46,216 nt of DNA from Promethearchaeota archaeon. GTDB taxonomy: Archaea; Asgardarchaeota; Lokiarchaeia; Sigyniarchaeales; SOKP01. The notes beneath the pieces are model-generated. The model was not told the origin of the DNA and did no database searches. It was given only the letters and a program-made list of their open reading frames with translations. Shown here one piece after another: positions 27,710-36,656 of this stretch; position 1 is the first letter of the stretch, and each line of letters opens with the position of its first letter. The position numbers were made by a program, and so were the translations under genes. Where the stretch lies: positions 1 to 46,216 of the forward strand of contig JAHLWH010000174.1 of the NCBI GenBank assembly GCA_019058015.1, given 5' to 3'.

Positions 27710-28451
27710 AATGATTGAGAATAGTGAGAAGATTGTAAGATGTTTCAAAATTTTGTTTTTCATAGGGATGGGACTGGTTATTGCATCCTTTTTCTCAGAG
27801 TGGTATTATTACGCTTATATCATCAATGGAACTACAATGATTTGGGGATATAATATAATCATAGGATGGAATAGCCTTACAAATAATTCTGAAAATTATC
27901 CTGGGATAGTTGAAATTGATATGATAATCCTTTCACTATATATGTTTATTTTTATTTTAGCAGCAATATCATTTATTTATATTTCACTTGAGCGTCCGCT
28001 TTTTAGCAGAAAAGATTTTTATAATAAGGTAAAGACGTTAAATTATATTTTTCCCGTATATCTTGGATTTAATCTTATAATATTAGCATTATTTTTATTT
28101 AGTTTATTCCAGGCTAATTTCTATTTTCCATTTTTGAAGCTTTATATTGTTTCCGAAGACTCTGAGACACTTTATTGGCTTGGTCCTGGATGTATTTTAC
28201 ATATGATATCTTTTATTATTATGTTTCCATTCTCTACTGCTGTTTTACAAATCCCTCGAAAATTTAAATTAAAGGAGAATAAAATTGAAATTGATGAAAT
28301 AATTGCAATAAGTTCTAGAAAAATAGATTTTGAGAAAATTATTATGAAAGAAAGGATAAAGAAAGATACAACATTCAATCAATCTTCTAACGGTAAATTC
28401 CAAAAAGAAAAATTTAATCTGGATAATATACGCTTGGAGAGTGAATCATAA
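27702..28451 (+). CDS. Operon gene 2: four-helix membrane protein
   Basis: The 249-residue protein has membrane helices at about 14-34, 75-100, 114-137 and 163-185 and a charged cytosolic tail of about 60 residues (KFKLKENKIEIDE onward). The first extracellular loop holds a Trp/Tyr-rich stretch (SEWYYYAYIING). The start ATG 27702 overlaps the preceding gene by eight bases; the in-frame ATG at 27711, one base after that gene's stop, is an alternative. No family is recognised. Tight coupling suggests equimolar production with its neighbours. Confidence 0.7.
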   Translation: MIKMIENSEKIVRCFKILFFIGMGLVIASFFSEWYYYAYIINGTTMIWGYNIIIGWNSLTNNSENYPGIVEIDMIILSLYMFIFILAAISFIYISLERPLFSRKDFYNKVKTLNYIFPVYLGFNLIILALFLFSLFQANFYFPFLKLYIVSEDSETLYWLGPGCILHMISFIIMFPFSTAVLQIPRKFKLKENKIEIDEIIAISSRKIDFEKIIMKERIKKDTTFNQSSNGKFQKEKFNLDNIRLESES

Positions 28452-29333
28452 GTGTCAAAATTATTAGAAGCCACTAAATTGTTATTACACAATAAAAATT
28501 TCAATGAATTGTATAAAATTTATCTGGATTTGATTTATAACACGGTTATTGAAATCGGTGTAAAATTAAATATTAGAACTCCTAAATCCAATGAAAAGAT
28601 TTATGATTATATGATAATAATCGATAAGTTCCTCTTAAATAATATTAATATTGTTTTATTTGGAGAACATATTCAGAAAATAATTACTTTTTACAATTTA
28701 TATGATAAAGCTGAAAATTCTTCAGAAAATCTAATAATAGATCAGTATGATGTAAAAGAATTAGTAAAAGAATATTATGAACTTAAAGCCTTGCCCGTCC
28801 CTAATGTTTTTCAAGATATTGAGAGTTATAAGACAAGCAAATATGCCAATTTTCAAACATTAAAGGCTTGTAATTTAATTTTTGGTAAAAATATTAAAAA
28901 TTATAATAGTAGTACCAACATTGAAGATGCATTATATGAAATGATTTCCAATCGAATTCAAAATGATTCTGATAAAATCAGGAGAGATTATCAGAAGGGA
29001 AAGCTATCTTTTGATAAAAGTTTCAAAAAATTGGCAACCTTAGATTCAATAAAAAAAACAATAGAGACTTCAAAGAAAAAATCCAGCCAAATAGAGATCA
29101 GTGGAACCTTGTCTGATAATTTAGAATATAAAATCTATACATTACGGATGCCGGGATATCTCATATTATCTTTTGGAATTATTTCAGCGATATTATTGGG
29201 TTTTATATTTATGGAGATATTTTCAGTGCCAATACTGGCTATATCTTTATATCAAAGTGTGATATTTTCTGGATTAATTTGTTTTATTTGTTTTTATATC
29301 TTCATTAAATTCTTTATTAAAGAAAAAAAATGA
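28452..29333 (+). CDS. Operon gene 3: HEPN-like module plus C-terminal membrane hairpin
   Basis: The 293-residue protein starts at a GTG directly after the previous stop. The N-terminal 100 residues are helical, with FNELYKIYLDLIYNTVIEIG and IQKIITFYNLYDKAENS. They parallel the modules at the C-termini of the 790- and 1284-residue proteins of the same operon. A middle helical region (about 155-220) is rich in Lys and Ser. A two-helix membrane hairpin (about 233-286) ends in FFIKEKK, so the protein sits on the cytosolic face. Its stop overlaps the ATG of the ATPase gene by four bases. Function is not known. Confidence 0.7.
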   Translation: MSKLLEATKLLLHNKNFNELYKIYLDLIYNTVIEIGVKLNIRTPKSNEKIYDYMIIIDKFLLNNINIVLFGEHIQKIITFYNLYDKAENSSENLIIDQYDVKELVKEYYELKALPVPNVFQDIESYKTSKYANFQTLKACNLIFGKNIKNYNSSTNIEDALYEMISNRIQNDSDKIRRDYQKGKLSFDKSFKKLATLDSIKKTIETSKKKSSQIEISGTLSDNLEYKIYTLRMPGYLILSFGIISAILLGFIFMEIFSVPILAISLYQSVIFSGLICFICFYIFIKFFIKEKK

Positions 29334-32300
29334 GTAAATCACCAACAGAAATCACAACAAGTTTGAGTCCTTCAGAGAAAGAAGATTTAAATAGATTTGG
29401 AGCCGTTGCTGATATTAATATTTGGAATGAGCGTCCTGCCTTCAAAGACGTGAATAAATTTTTTATTTTTTTAAAAAGAGGTTTTATCATTGGTATATTT
29501 ATGATATTTACTTTATTATTATATTATTGTAGTGGAGCATTGGTAGTTTCATTCTTATTCCCAAGTTTGATAATTATTTCTTTTGTGTTAATATTTTTCC
29601 AAGATATTTTTTATTATTTTCCTAAATTCAGATATTCCGGAATAAAAAGAATTGAATTATTTAAGAATTGCTCATTTAGGATTAAAGATAAGAAATCTGA
29701 CACTTTATTCATTTTCAATAGAAAAGAAAATTTAGTTACTGGTATAAAGTTATTTAAAATAGACATATTACCTGAAACAATTCAAGGAAATGTTTATCGA
29801 TTTTTAAATTCTCTTGATAGAGTAGGAGTTCCTTATGTTTATCAAATAATTCAGACTTCAAATATTCAGTTAATAAAGAGAGCTTCGGACTTTTCTGATA
29901 AAGAAGAAAAATTAAGAATTCGAAATACTCTACAAAATTCTGAGGCGTCTTTTAATACTACTTTATTCTTGGCAACTTCTTATTGTAATATGAATAATAT
30001 AATTTCTGTTGCATTGGATGAAATTCAAAATTCATTAGATCATTACGGGAAAAGCATTATTTCCTCCTTTGTGGCTTTTTTTCCTCATTATCATTTAACA
30101 GAACTAAAAGGATTGGAATTAATAAATGGATTGTATACTTTATTCTTTAAGACAGAAGTTGAACCGAGAGAAGATAATAATAAATCATTTAAAAATAGAA
30201 ATTGTAGGTCTACAATAATCAGAATTGTTTATTTGTTTATTTTTATTAGTTTCGAAGCATTTTTATTACACTCGGTAGGCATTGGTGTTGATTTTAATAT
30301 ATTAATTAATTTAATTGTTTTGATTGGAATTGTATTCATCTACTGGCGAGAAGTATTTAGTTCTTTGACAGACAAATTCATCTTTAGGGATTTTTTTAGA
30401 TTACATCTTTTTAGTGATTATAAATTTTTTATGAGAGCTGGTATTCCAGATTCTGTTTTTGTTTGGAATGAAAAATTGAAATTATTAACCGGGATTAAGC
30501 TATTTACGGTTAGAGATATTATGTCGCGTGGTTATTGTAACCCCGACAAATTCATCAGAGCAATTTCGCCTTTTAAATTGTCTTATTCATATACTACAAT
30601 TCAAGCGCCTCTTTCTCAATTTGATATTGAAAAAGATTATATGAAATACTTTAGAAATAAGATTATTTACAGCATGCAAAAAAATTATAATAATGAGGAG
30701 AAACTTGTAGAATGGCTTTCTATGAGAGCTGGTATTTGGCGATTTATGTTTCTTATTTCTATAAATTCCTACAAATTTACATCCTATGTTTCAAATGAAA
30801 TTATTGATAATTTGGATATGGAATTACAGGAGAAATTTGAGACCATTCACCTTGCGTTTCAGGAAACATATAGTGATTATGTGCCATTAGTATTAAGAAA
30901 TCGAAGATTAATTTTAGGAATTAAAGTAATTCTTTTAAAAAACAAGTTTATCCGTCGTGGAGGATCAAATTTACCTTATTCTCTTATACAAGGTAAAATT
31001 TTGCAAGAAGTTAATAAAATAATGAATGAATTAAAGAAAGGAATTAAAACTCAAGTAGCTGCGGAGTTTAATTCACCCTTAAGCTTAAAAAATGAAATTT
31101 TAATTGGTAATACAATAAATACTGAATTTTTTAGGGAGGAAATACCTTTTGGTTTATTATTTAATCAGATTAATAACTTAATCATTAGTGGTGGAACTCA
31201 CAGACAAAGAGAAGATATTAGTTTGAAAATAATAATAGAATTGGTTAAAAACAAAATACCTTCAATTATATTTGATTTTAATGGAAAATATAGTAGGCTT
31301 ATTGATATTTTCTCTAAGACACAATTTTATCATGATTTCTATTATTTTAAACTAGGTCAAAGTTTTAATATCGAGTTATTGAATTCGGGAATAAAAAATG
31401 ACCCCAATAATTTAGAATATTTGGACTATATCTGTGAAGTGATCGGTTGTGTAAGAAAATTAAATGATAAAGAAATACAAACGGTTAGGGATTTGATATC
31501 AAAAGTCCCAATGGATTCTAAATCAATAACTATGGATATGGAAATGGAAGATAAGTGTAAAAAAAATAAAAATTATAATGAAAAGTATATTGCCTCAATA
31601 TTTAATGACTATACTCATCAAACTAAAAATACAATCAGTGCGATAGGTATTGTGGAGGGTAATATTAATTCAAATGATTTTCTAAAAGATGCTAAAACTG
31701 TTATTATTGATATGAGTATTTTACGCCCCCCATTTAATTTATTTGCAATGTTTGTGTTAATCTCAAGAATAATTCATTATACTCATGAGGGGGGAGATTA
31801 TATTCCTAAGTTGTTAGCAATGCCTAACGTTGAATATTTTTTCGATAAATTTTATCTTGATAAATTTGTTAAGCCTTATACAATTGATAGATTCCTTGAT
31901 CCATTGAAAGAAAAAGGATTTGGATTTATGTTCTTAGTTAATGAAGTAAATAAATTACATCCAACATCTTTTGATTATATTCAAAATTTTATGGCTCTAA
32001 AAACGGTGCAACCGGCAGACTTAATGGTTTTAAAAAACCTTCTTAACTTGCAAGAAATAGGTCAAGGATATTATACAAAATCACGAAAAAATACATATCA
32101 TATAGATTTTTTGAAACAATTAAGGGATAATAATGCTATAGTTTCAAGAGATGATATTTACCAACCCTTTCCCGTTAAAATCGATATTGATTCCCTTACG
32201 GCGATAGCCGCTCCAAAGTATTCGGAATTAAGTGAATATATGAAAAGATTTGGGTATAATTTTCAGAAGACGGAAGAACAAATTTTAAATTCGGTGAAAA

Positions 32301-33184
32301 AAACGATATTTGAAAAAGATTTCCACGAATATCTTTTTCTTTTAGATGATATTATCAATTTTCTTAGAGCCTTAAATCGAATAGACACAATTGGTAATAT
32401 TTATGAGTATAAAGTTAAAGAACAACTTTTTAAGTTTATACACAAAAAATTAGTAGCTAAAGGCTACAAGAGAAAACAAATTAGTAAAATTAGAGATAAT
32501 TTGTTTAATCTATTAATTTCCCATCAATATTTGGTTGAAAATCACCCAAGAGAAGCTGGTGGCTCTCAATCGATGAGGACATCGTATTCGGTTGGACATC
32601 AATTTGTGAAAGCATTGGATGATCATTATAAAACACAAGAATCTTTCGATCACCAGGTTGATTTACAACCTATTGAAGATGAAAAAATTGAAGTAAATAA
32701 AATTATCCCTAAAAAGGAAGAGATTTTTGAATATTTCGTTCCACCAGATAGTGAACAGAATAAGCAACAAGTGATAATAAATACTAACAAAAAGATTAGT
32801 AATTGTAAAAATATCTTGGCAAGTCTTATAGGAGCATTTTTAGTTAATGGAACTATAAGGGCTGGTAAAGAATTAAATAGAAATCATTATAAAGATACAA
32901 TTTTAAAAGTGAGAAATGTATTATCTAAATTTTTATATAAATTATATGATTTTAAATTTGATGAAAAAAGTAATGTAAAAATCCACAGTGATGTACTATT
33001 AGAAGCGGTAGATTTTATTGCTGAATCTAATATCATTCCTTTCAAAGGGCAAGAATTATATGACATTCTCAAAAAGATTAATATTATTGAAATTAAAAGT
33101 GGAGAGTTAGAAAATACTGCAAAAAATCATTATGAAATGCTTTATGATTTTACACAAAAAATTTTGATAGGGGTCTTAGATTAG
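29330..33184 (+). CDS. Operon gene 4: membrane-anchored HerA/VirB4-like ATPase with degenerate Walker A
   Basis: The 1284-residue protein has a duplicated N-terminal part. A hairpin of membrane helices (about 45-97) and a soluble domain with LVTGIKLFKIDILP are followed by a second hairpin (about 297-345) and a domain with LLTGIKLFTVRDIM. Residues about 600-960 have the HerA/VirB4/FtsK layout: a strand leading to LIISGGTHRQREDIS where Walker A should be, then SIIFDFNGKYSRL as in HerA, and TVIIDMSILRP (about 789-799) at Walker B. The invariant GK[ST] of the P-loop is missing. A winged-helix-like region and a HEPN-like C-terminal module (about 1165-1284) follow. VirB4/HerA ATPases drive secretion, conjugation or DNA translocation; here the subunit may be a non-hydrolysing structural homologue. 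Confidence 0.7.
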   Translation: MSKSPTEITTSLSPSEKEDLNRFGAVADINIWNERPAFKDVNKFFIFLKRGFIIGIFMIFTLLLYYCSGALVVSFLFPSLIIISFVLIFFQDIFYYFPKFRYSGIKRIELFKNCSFRIKDKKSDTLFIFNRKENLVTGIKLFKIDILPETIQGNVYRFLNSLDRVGVPYVYQIIQTSNIQLIKRASDFSDKEEKLRIRNTLQNSEASFNTTLFLATSYCNMNNIISVALDEIQNSLDHYGKSIISSFVAFFPHYHLTELKGLELINGLYTLFFKTEVEPREDNNKSFKNRNCRSTIIRIVYLFIFISFEAFLLHSVGIGVDFNILINLIVLIGIVFIYWREVFSSLTDKFIFRDFFRLHLFSDYKFFMRAGIPDSVFVWNEKLKLLTGIKLFTVRDIMSRGYCNPDKFIRAISPFKLSYSYTTIQAPLSQFDIEKDYMKYFRNKIIYSMQKNYNNEEKLVEWLSMRAGIWRFMFLISINSYKFTSYVSNEIIDNLDMELQEKFETIHLAFQETYSDYVPLVLRNRRLILGIKVILLKNKFIRRGGSNLPYSLIQGKILQEVNKIMNELKKGIKTQVAAEFNSPLSLKNEILIGNTINTEFFREEIPFGLLFNQINNLIISGGTHRQREDISLKIIIELVKNKIPSIIFDFNGKYSRLIDIFSKTQFYHDFYYFKLGQSFNIELLNSGIKNDPNNLEYLDYICEVIGCVRKLNDKEIQTVRDLISKVPMDSKSITMDMEMEDKCKKNKNYNEKYIASIFNDYTHQTKNTISAIGIVEGNINSNDFLKDAKTVIIDMSILRPPFNLFAMFVLISRIIHYTHEGGDYIPKLLAMPNVEYFFDKFYLDKFVKPYTIDRFLDPLKEKGFGFMFLVNEVNKLHPTSFDYIQNFMALKTVQPADLMVLKNLLNLQEIGQGYYTKSRKNTYHIDFLKQLRDNNAIVSRDDIYQPFPVKIDIDSLTAIAAPKYSELSEYMKRFGYNFQKTEEQILNSVKKTIFEKDFHEYLFLLDDIINFLRALNRIDTIGNIYEYKVKEQLFKFIHKKLVAKGYKRKQISKIRDNLFNLLISHQYLVENHPREAGGSQSMRTSYSVGHQFVKALDDHYKTQESFDHQVDLQPIEDEKIEVNKIIPKKEEIFEYFVPPDSEQNKQQVIINTNKKISNCKNILASLIGAFLVNGTIRAGKELNRNHYKDTILKVRNVLSKFLYKLYDFKFDEKSNVKIHSDVLLEAVDFIAESNIIPFKGQELYDILKKINIIEIKSGELENTAKNHYEMLYDFTQKILIGVLD

Positions 33185-33278
33185 ATGATCTATTTTTACT
33201 ACTACTCCTAAACGTCAATTACGGCTACAGAGTTTTAAAAAAAAGAGATTAATTGAATTTTTATTTTTAAGATTTTTC

Positions 33279-33593
33279 TTATTCTTTTATTTTTTTACCA
33301 AGTTTCATAATAATTGGAAGCATTTTAGTCAATTCCATAGCAGGCGTAGTTTTTATGAATTTAAAAACACCCGGTTTGGCGAGTCTCCAAACTGCTGTGC
33401 CTTGTACCATTTGTTCTTCAGTGTCCGCTTCTGTTATTGATATGCCCCAATAATCAGAGGTGCTGATATACCAAGCAATTGTCTTTGTGCCTTCAACTGG
33501 ATACAGTTTCTTGCTAATAATCATTTGCGCCATCTCCGATAATTCTGATGGATCAAAATCTGGATTTAACTCCCAATATGAAATAAATATCAT
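33279..33593 (-). CDS. DUF3303-like small protein
   Basis: The 104-residue cytoplasmic protein opens with a strand (MIFISYWELNPDF). The motif VEGTKTIAWYISTSDYWGISITEADTEEQM follows, matching the DUF3303 pattern in which a strand with G-x-x-x-x-x-W is followed by an xxEADD-type acidic turn. These are dimeric ferredoxin-like (dabb-like) small proteins of unknown role. Length is normal. It stands alone, convergent with the membrane ATPase operon. Confidence 0.65.
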   Translation of the reverse strand: MIFISYWELNPDFDPSELSEMAQMIISKKLYPVEGTKTIAWYISTSDYWGISITEADTEEQMVQGTAVWRLAKPGVFKFIKTTPAMELTKMLPIIMKLGKKIKE

Positions 33594-33874
33594 TCTTTTT
33601 TACCACCTTTTTTATTTTAATTGGATTCAATAAAGGTATAGTTTTCAAAACTATATAACATTTTTTCCTTCTATTTTTGATTATTTAATATTGCTATTAT
33701 AAATTATTAATTATTTTAGGAGGATTATCAGTTATGTGATGATCTAATTACATTTTAAAAAATTGATATAAAATTATCAAGCATATTTTTTTAAATACAA
33801 AAAGAGAGTAATAATCGTAAAGAAAATTTCATTTTAAAAATTCTAATAAAAAAAATTAATTAAAGTGAGAAGTA

Positions 33875-34309
33875 ATGAGAATTAAAAAAAATCAGATGAA
33901 TTATTATTTCTTAATTACACTTGGATTAAATCTTACTTCTATTGTGATGGGAATTCTCTATTTCGTGATTGGACCTGATTTAATATTTGGATTTTTATTT
34001 AGTATTATCTTAGTCATCTCATGGTTTCTTGACATCGGTCTAGTTTTATTAAATGATTTCAAACTCGCAAAAAACAATGCAACTGGAAAAATTCTTAATC
34101 GACTTGGTTATAGTTTTGTTATTTTCCAGATATTTGGGGCGGTTTGCATGGTGGGTGGACTCTTCTTTTTGAATGCAGATTGGACATCGCCTTTAGTTCA
34201 ATATTCATTGATATGTATTGGCTTTTTTGGCTTTTTTCTTTTTGGCAGCATCTTGGCTTACTTGAATATAAAGAAATTAGATATTCGGGAGGCATGGAAC
34301 TTTGAATAA
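33875..34309 (+). CDS. Four-helix membrane protein coupled to the esterase gene
   Basis: The 144-residue protein has membrane helices at about 10-30, 35-57, 79-100 and 108-130, and a short C-terminal tail (NIKKLDIREAWNFE). No family is recognised. Its stop codon lies inside the first codons of the downstream esterase gene, so the two are translated together. A partner or anchor role for the esterase is plausible. Confidence 0.65.
   Translation: MRIKKNQMNYYFLITLGLNLTSIVMGILYFVIGPDLIFGFLFSIILVISWFLDIGLVLLNDFKLAKNNATGKILNRLGYSFVIFQIFGAVCMVGGLFFLNADWTSPLVQYSLICIGFFGFFLFGSILAYLNIKKLDIREAWNFE
34287..34292 (+). promoter_or_regulatory. Shine-Dalgarno GGGAGG deciding the TTG start of the esterase
   Basis: GGGAGG ends nine bases before TTG 34302. 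The next in-frame ATG would remove the first membrane helix, so this site supports the TTG start and translational coupling. Confidence 0.6.
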
Positions 34310-35573
34310 ACTCAAGATCTTCAAGCTATTATTGATAATTTTTTGTATCATAATCTTAGTTTGGGGTTGCTTGTGGATATATTTATTATTTGTCGGAGGT
34401 GGGCAGTTACGGGGTGTTATGATATTACTAGAGGAATTTGTCGCGCAAAGTGCGACTTTAATGGTTGGTCTTTGCGTTTCAGCCACAATTTTATTGTTGA
34501 AACTCTTTTCTTCTAAAAGAATCCGTCATCCAAAACAATATTATACTCTCGCTATTATTGGTTTTACAATTGCTGGTTTGAATTCTATTTCCTTACTAGC
34601 CACCCCCTTCACAATATTGCATGCCAATGCTGAATTCGATGAAGTTTTTGGACCTAATTGGGAAAGTACCATCCCTGAAGATGTTAAACAACATTTCCTC
34701 CAGACACCTTATATTCTGCCTGCGCATATTCTAACAATTCCCGAAAAACCAATTCATGTAGAAAAAGATGTTCTATTTTATGAAGGTGAAAATATCACAC
34801 TGTTCTTTGATGTATATATGTCTGCTCAATCATCCTCACAATTGCCTGGTAATGGGAGTGTCATTATCAATCTACACCCAGGTGCTTGGGTTTCTGGGGG
34901 AAAAGGTACTTGGAATATGATTTCAACTAGTAAATATTTGGCAGGTCAAGGTTATGTTGTATTTGACATTGAGTACGGATTGATCGAGGGTTTCCATTAT
35001 TATGCTCAAGCTCCCGATACACCCGAGCATGTGATGGGTAATTTCACTATAGAAGATCAGATTCGACATATAGGTATCTTCACGAAGCTACTTGAGACTA
35101 ACTTTTCGATGACATATGGGGCAAATTTGGATTCCGTTTATTTTATGGGTCGATCAGCTGGAGCACATCTTGCAGGTGTAATGGGATTAGGATGTAATGA
35201 AGAATATCATAATGGTACGTTTAGTCCTAACTTGAATGTGAAGGGGATAATTCCTCTGTATTCTCCTTCAGCAGCTCCAGAAATATTCTTAAAAGAAAAT
35301 AAAACTACAAATCCCGAGATGTACGATGCTTACGACCTTACTAAGCTTGCTGACCCCCAAGACCCACCTGCACTTTTCTTTCAAGGAACAAGTGATGGTC
35401 AAGTATCGATCACAAGGGTTGAAACTTTAGTATCAGAGATGGAATTGAAAGGGGTTAAATGCTGTCTTTTAATATTCCCATTCGCAGGACATGCTAATGA
35501 TTTCGTTTTAAGTACGAACATTGGTCAAGTATGGGTTTATTACTTAGAACGTTTTCTATATTTAACACAATAA
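34302..35573 (+). CDS. Membrane-anchored alpha/beta-hydrolase (BD-FAE/HSL-like esterase)
   Basis: The 423-residue protein has about three N-terminal membrane helices (5-27, 45-67, 78-102) followed by an extracytoplasmic alpha/beta-hydrolase domain. HPGAW (192-196) stands for the HGGGW oxyanion motif, GRSAGAH holds nucleophile Ser285, FQGTSDGQV holds Asp365 and FAGHAND holds His397, so the triad is complete. Related enzymes cleave acyl or feruloyl esters, or short-chain lipids; the substrate here is unknown. The TTG start has a good ribosome binding site and overlaps the upstream membrane gene by eight bases. The sequence is less AT-rich than its neighbours, which may reflect a different history or higher expression. 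Confidence 0.85.
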   Translation: MNKLKIFKLLLIIFCIIILVWGCLWIYLLFVGGGQLRGVMILLEEFVAQSATLMVGLCVSATILLLKLFSSKRIRHPKQYYTLAIIGFTIAGLNSISLLATPFTILHANAEFDEVFGPNWESTIPEDVKQHFLQTPYILPAHILTIPEKPIHVEKDVLFYEGENITLFFDVYMSAQSSSQLPGNGSVIINLHPGAWVSGGKGTWNMISTSKYLAGQGYVVFDIEYGLIEGFHYYAQAPDTPEHVMGNFTIEDQIRHIGIFTKLLETNFSMTYGANLDSVYFMGRSAGAHLAGVMGLGCNEEYHNGTFSPNLNVKGIIPLYSPSAAPEIFLKENKTTNPEMYDAYDLTKLADPQDPPALFFQGTSDGQVSITRVETLVSEMELKGVKCCLLIFPFAGHANDFVLSTNIGQVWVYYLERFLYLTQ

Positions 35574-35647
35574 TTTACTTCGAGATATCTTATATCCACA
35601 ATGATAAAGAATATGGATTTGAATCAACATAATTTAAATACCTTCCC

Positions 35648-35655
35648 TTTTTTTT
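35648..35655 (+). terminator. Poly-T terminator after the esterase
   Basis: A run of T residues lies about 75 bases after the esterase stop and is a likely termination site for the two-gene unit. Confidence 0.4.
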
Positions 35656-35771
35656 AATTTCTATTTTTAATATAAATTCATTTTATTTTCTGGTTAATAA
35701 CCGAGTTAAAATGGAGGATCTATCAAAATATATTGTAAATAATAAATCATTAAGCCGGGAGTCTTTTTTTA

Positions 35772-35779
35772 TTTAAATA
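35772..35779 (+). promoter_or_regulatory. TATA box TTTAAATA upstream of the NrdJ fragment
   Basis: The surrounding TTATTTAAATAGTTT is almost the same as at 24801. The predicted start of transcription is about 33 bases before ATG 35837. Confidence 0.55.
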
Positions 35780-35836
35780 GTTTCTTTCTAAATTGACGAT
35801 AACTTAATCCCAAAAATACAAAATAATTTTATAAAA

Positions 35837-36229
35837 ATGGAAGCAGAATCGAGAGCAAACAGAAAATTTGGTTCCATGAACCTCTTTTTGGATGAAGATT
35901 TCATCAATACATTTAAGTGGAAGCAACCAAAATGGGATGAGTTTGAATATCAAATTTTTAAAAGGCATTATGCTCATTATATAGAAGAAGAAGAGCGCAC
36001 AGAAGAATTTTGGGAAACCTTAAAAAGAGTGATTGAAGGCTGTTTTAGTATTCAAAAGGAACATTGTATGAATTTAGGAATACCATGGGATGAACAAGAC
36101 GCTCAAAGATCAGGCCAATTAATGTTCCAAAAAATGTGGCATTTTAAATTTCTAGATCCTGGTAGATATATGCTAAAATTTTCTGAAACTCTTTTAAAAT
36201 ATTCTAACTCAGTTAAGAAATGTAGATAA
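35837..36229 (+). CDS. Truncated N-terminus of class II (B12-dependent) ribonucleotide reductase
   Basis: The 130-residue protein matches the start of monomeric adenosylcobalamin-dependent ribonucleoside-triphosphate reductase (NrdJ/RTPR). FKRHYAHYIEEEERTEEFW, then ETLKRVIEGCFSI, and FQKMWHFKFLDPGR correspond to the R-x-Y-A..., R-x-E-x-W-x-E-T-x-x-R-V-x-E-G and P-S-G-R-x-L-W positions of the Lactobacillus enzyme. A full RTPR has about 740 residues; here homology stops just after the PGR motif and an unrelated ten or so residues end the frame. The catalytic barrel, its Cys residues and the B12 site are absent, so it cannot be a reductase. It has an intact promoter and start, so expression is possible. 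Confidence 0.6.
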   Translation: MEAESRANRKFGSMNLFLDEDFINTFKWKQPKWDEFEYQIFKRHYAHYIEEEERTEEFWETLKRVIEGCFSIQKEHCMNLGIPWDEQDAQRSGQLMFQKMWHFKFLDPGRYMLKFSETLLKYSNSVKKCR

Positions 36230-36268
36230 TAACTTTAAAAAAAAGTTTATTATTTCAGCGCAATTTGT

Positions 36269-36529
36269 TCAAGTAATTCCTGCACCAAATAATTTCTGAG
36301 ATTCTAATAATTTATTTTCGTACTGTTTTGATTTAATCATAGCCCGAAACAATGAAATATCTAATTTTAATTCAAAAATTTCATGTTTACTAACAAAATC
36401 TTCCAATTTATCCAATAACCAGTTTGATTCGATTATTTGATTTTTACTAAGGTATATGTTTACAATTTCCAACAAATTTTTTATTCGTTTTATTTGACTT
36501 TTTTTGGTTTTCTTCATATCTATTCTCAA
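36269..36529 (-). CDS. Short helical hypothetical protein
   Basis: The 86-residue (or 82 from the internal ATG) Lys- and Leu-rich protein is helical throughout, with a TPR-like pair: LLEIVNIYLSKNQIIESNWLL and LFRAMIKSKQYENKL. It may be a free-standing TPR-like adaptor or a fragment. No family is recognised and the gene stands alone, convergent with the NrdJ fragment. Confidence 0.45.
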   Translation of the reverse strand: MRIDMKKTKKSQIKRIKNLLEIVNIYLSKNQIIESNWLLDKLEDFVSKHEIFELKLDISLFRAMIKSKQYENKLLESQKLFGAGIT

Positions 36530-36627
36530 AATTAAATAATTTAATTTATTTTATTATTTGCAAAATTATAGAGCGAAGCTATATAAATAAAAAGGACACG
36601 TATTAGCGTTCTTTACAAAAATTTTTT

Positions 36628-36635
36628 TTTAAATA
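36628..36635 (+). promoter_or_regulatory. TATA box TTTAAATA upstream of 36657
   Basis: It lies 22-29 bases before ATG 36657, at leaderless distance, and could drive the helicase unit that follows. Confidence 0.5.
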
Positions 36636-36656
36636 TATTTATTTTAGACAAGAAGT

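Noticed and set aside
25337-33184. Antiviral defence island, suggested by HEPN-like modules and a HerA-like protein
   Set aside because: No nuclease partner (NurA, REase, active HEPN motif), no toxin motif and an inactive Walker A; a membrane machine fits better, so the defence reading was not adopted.
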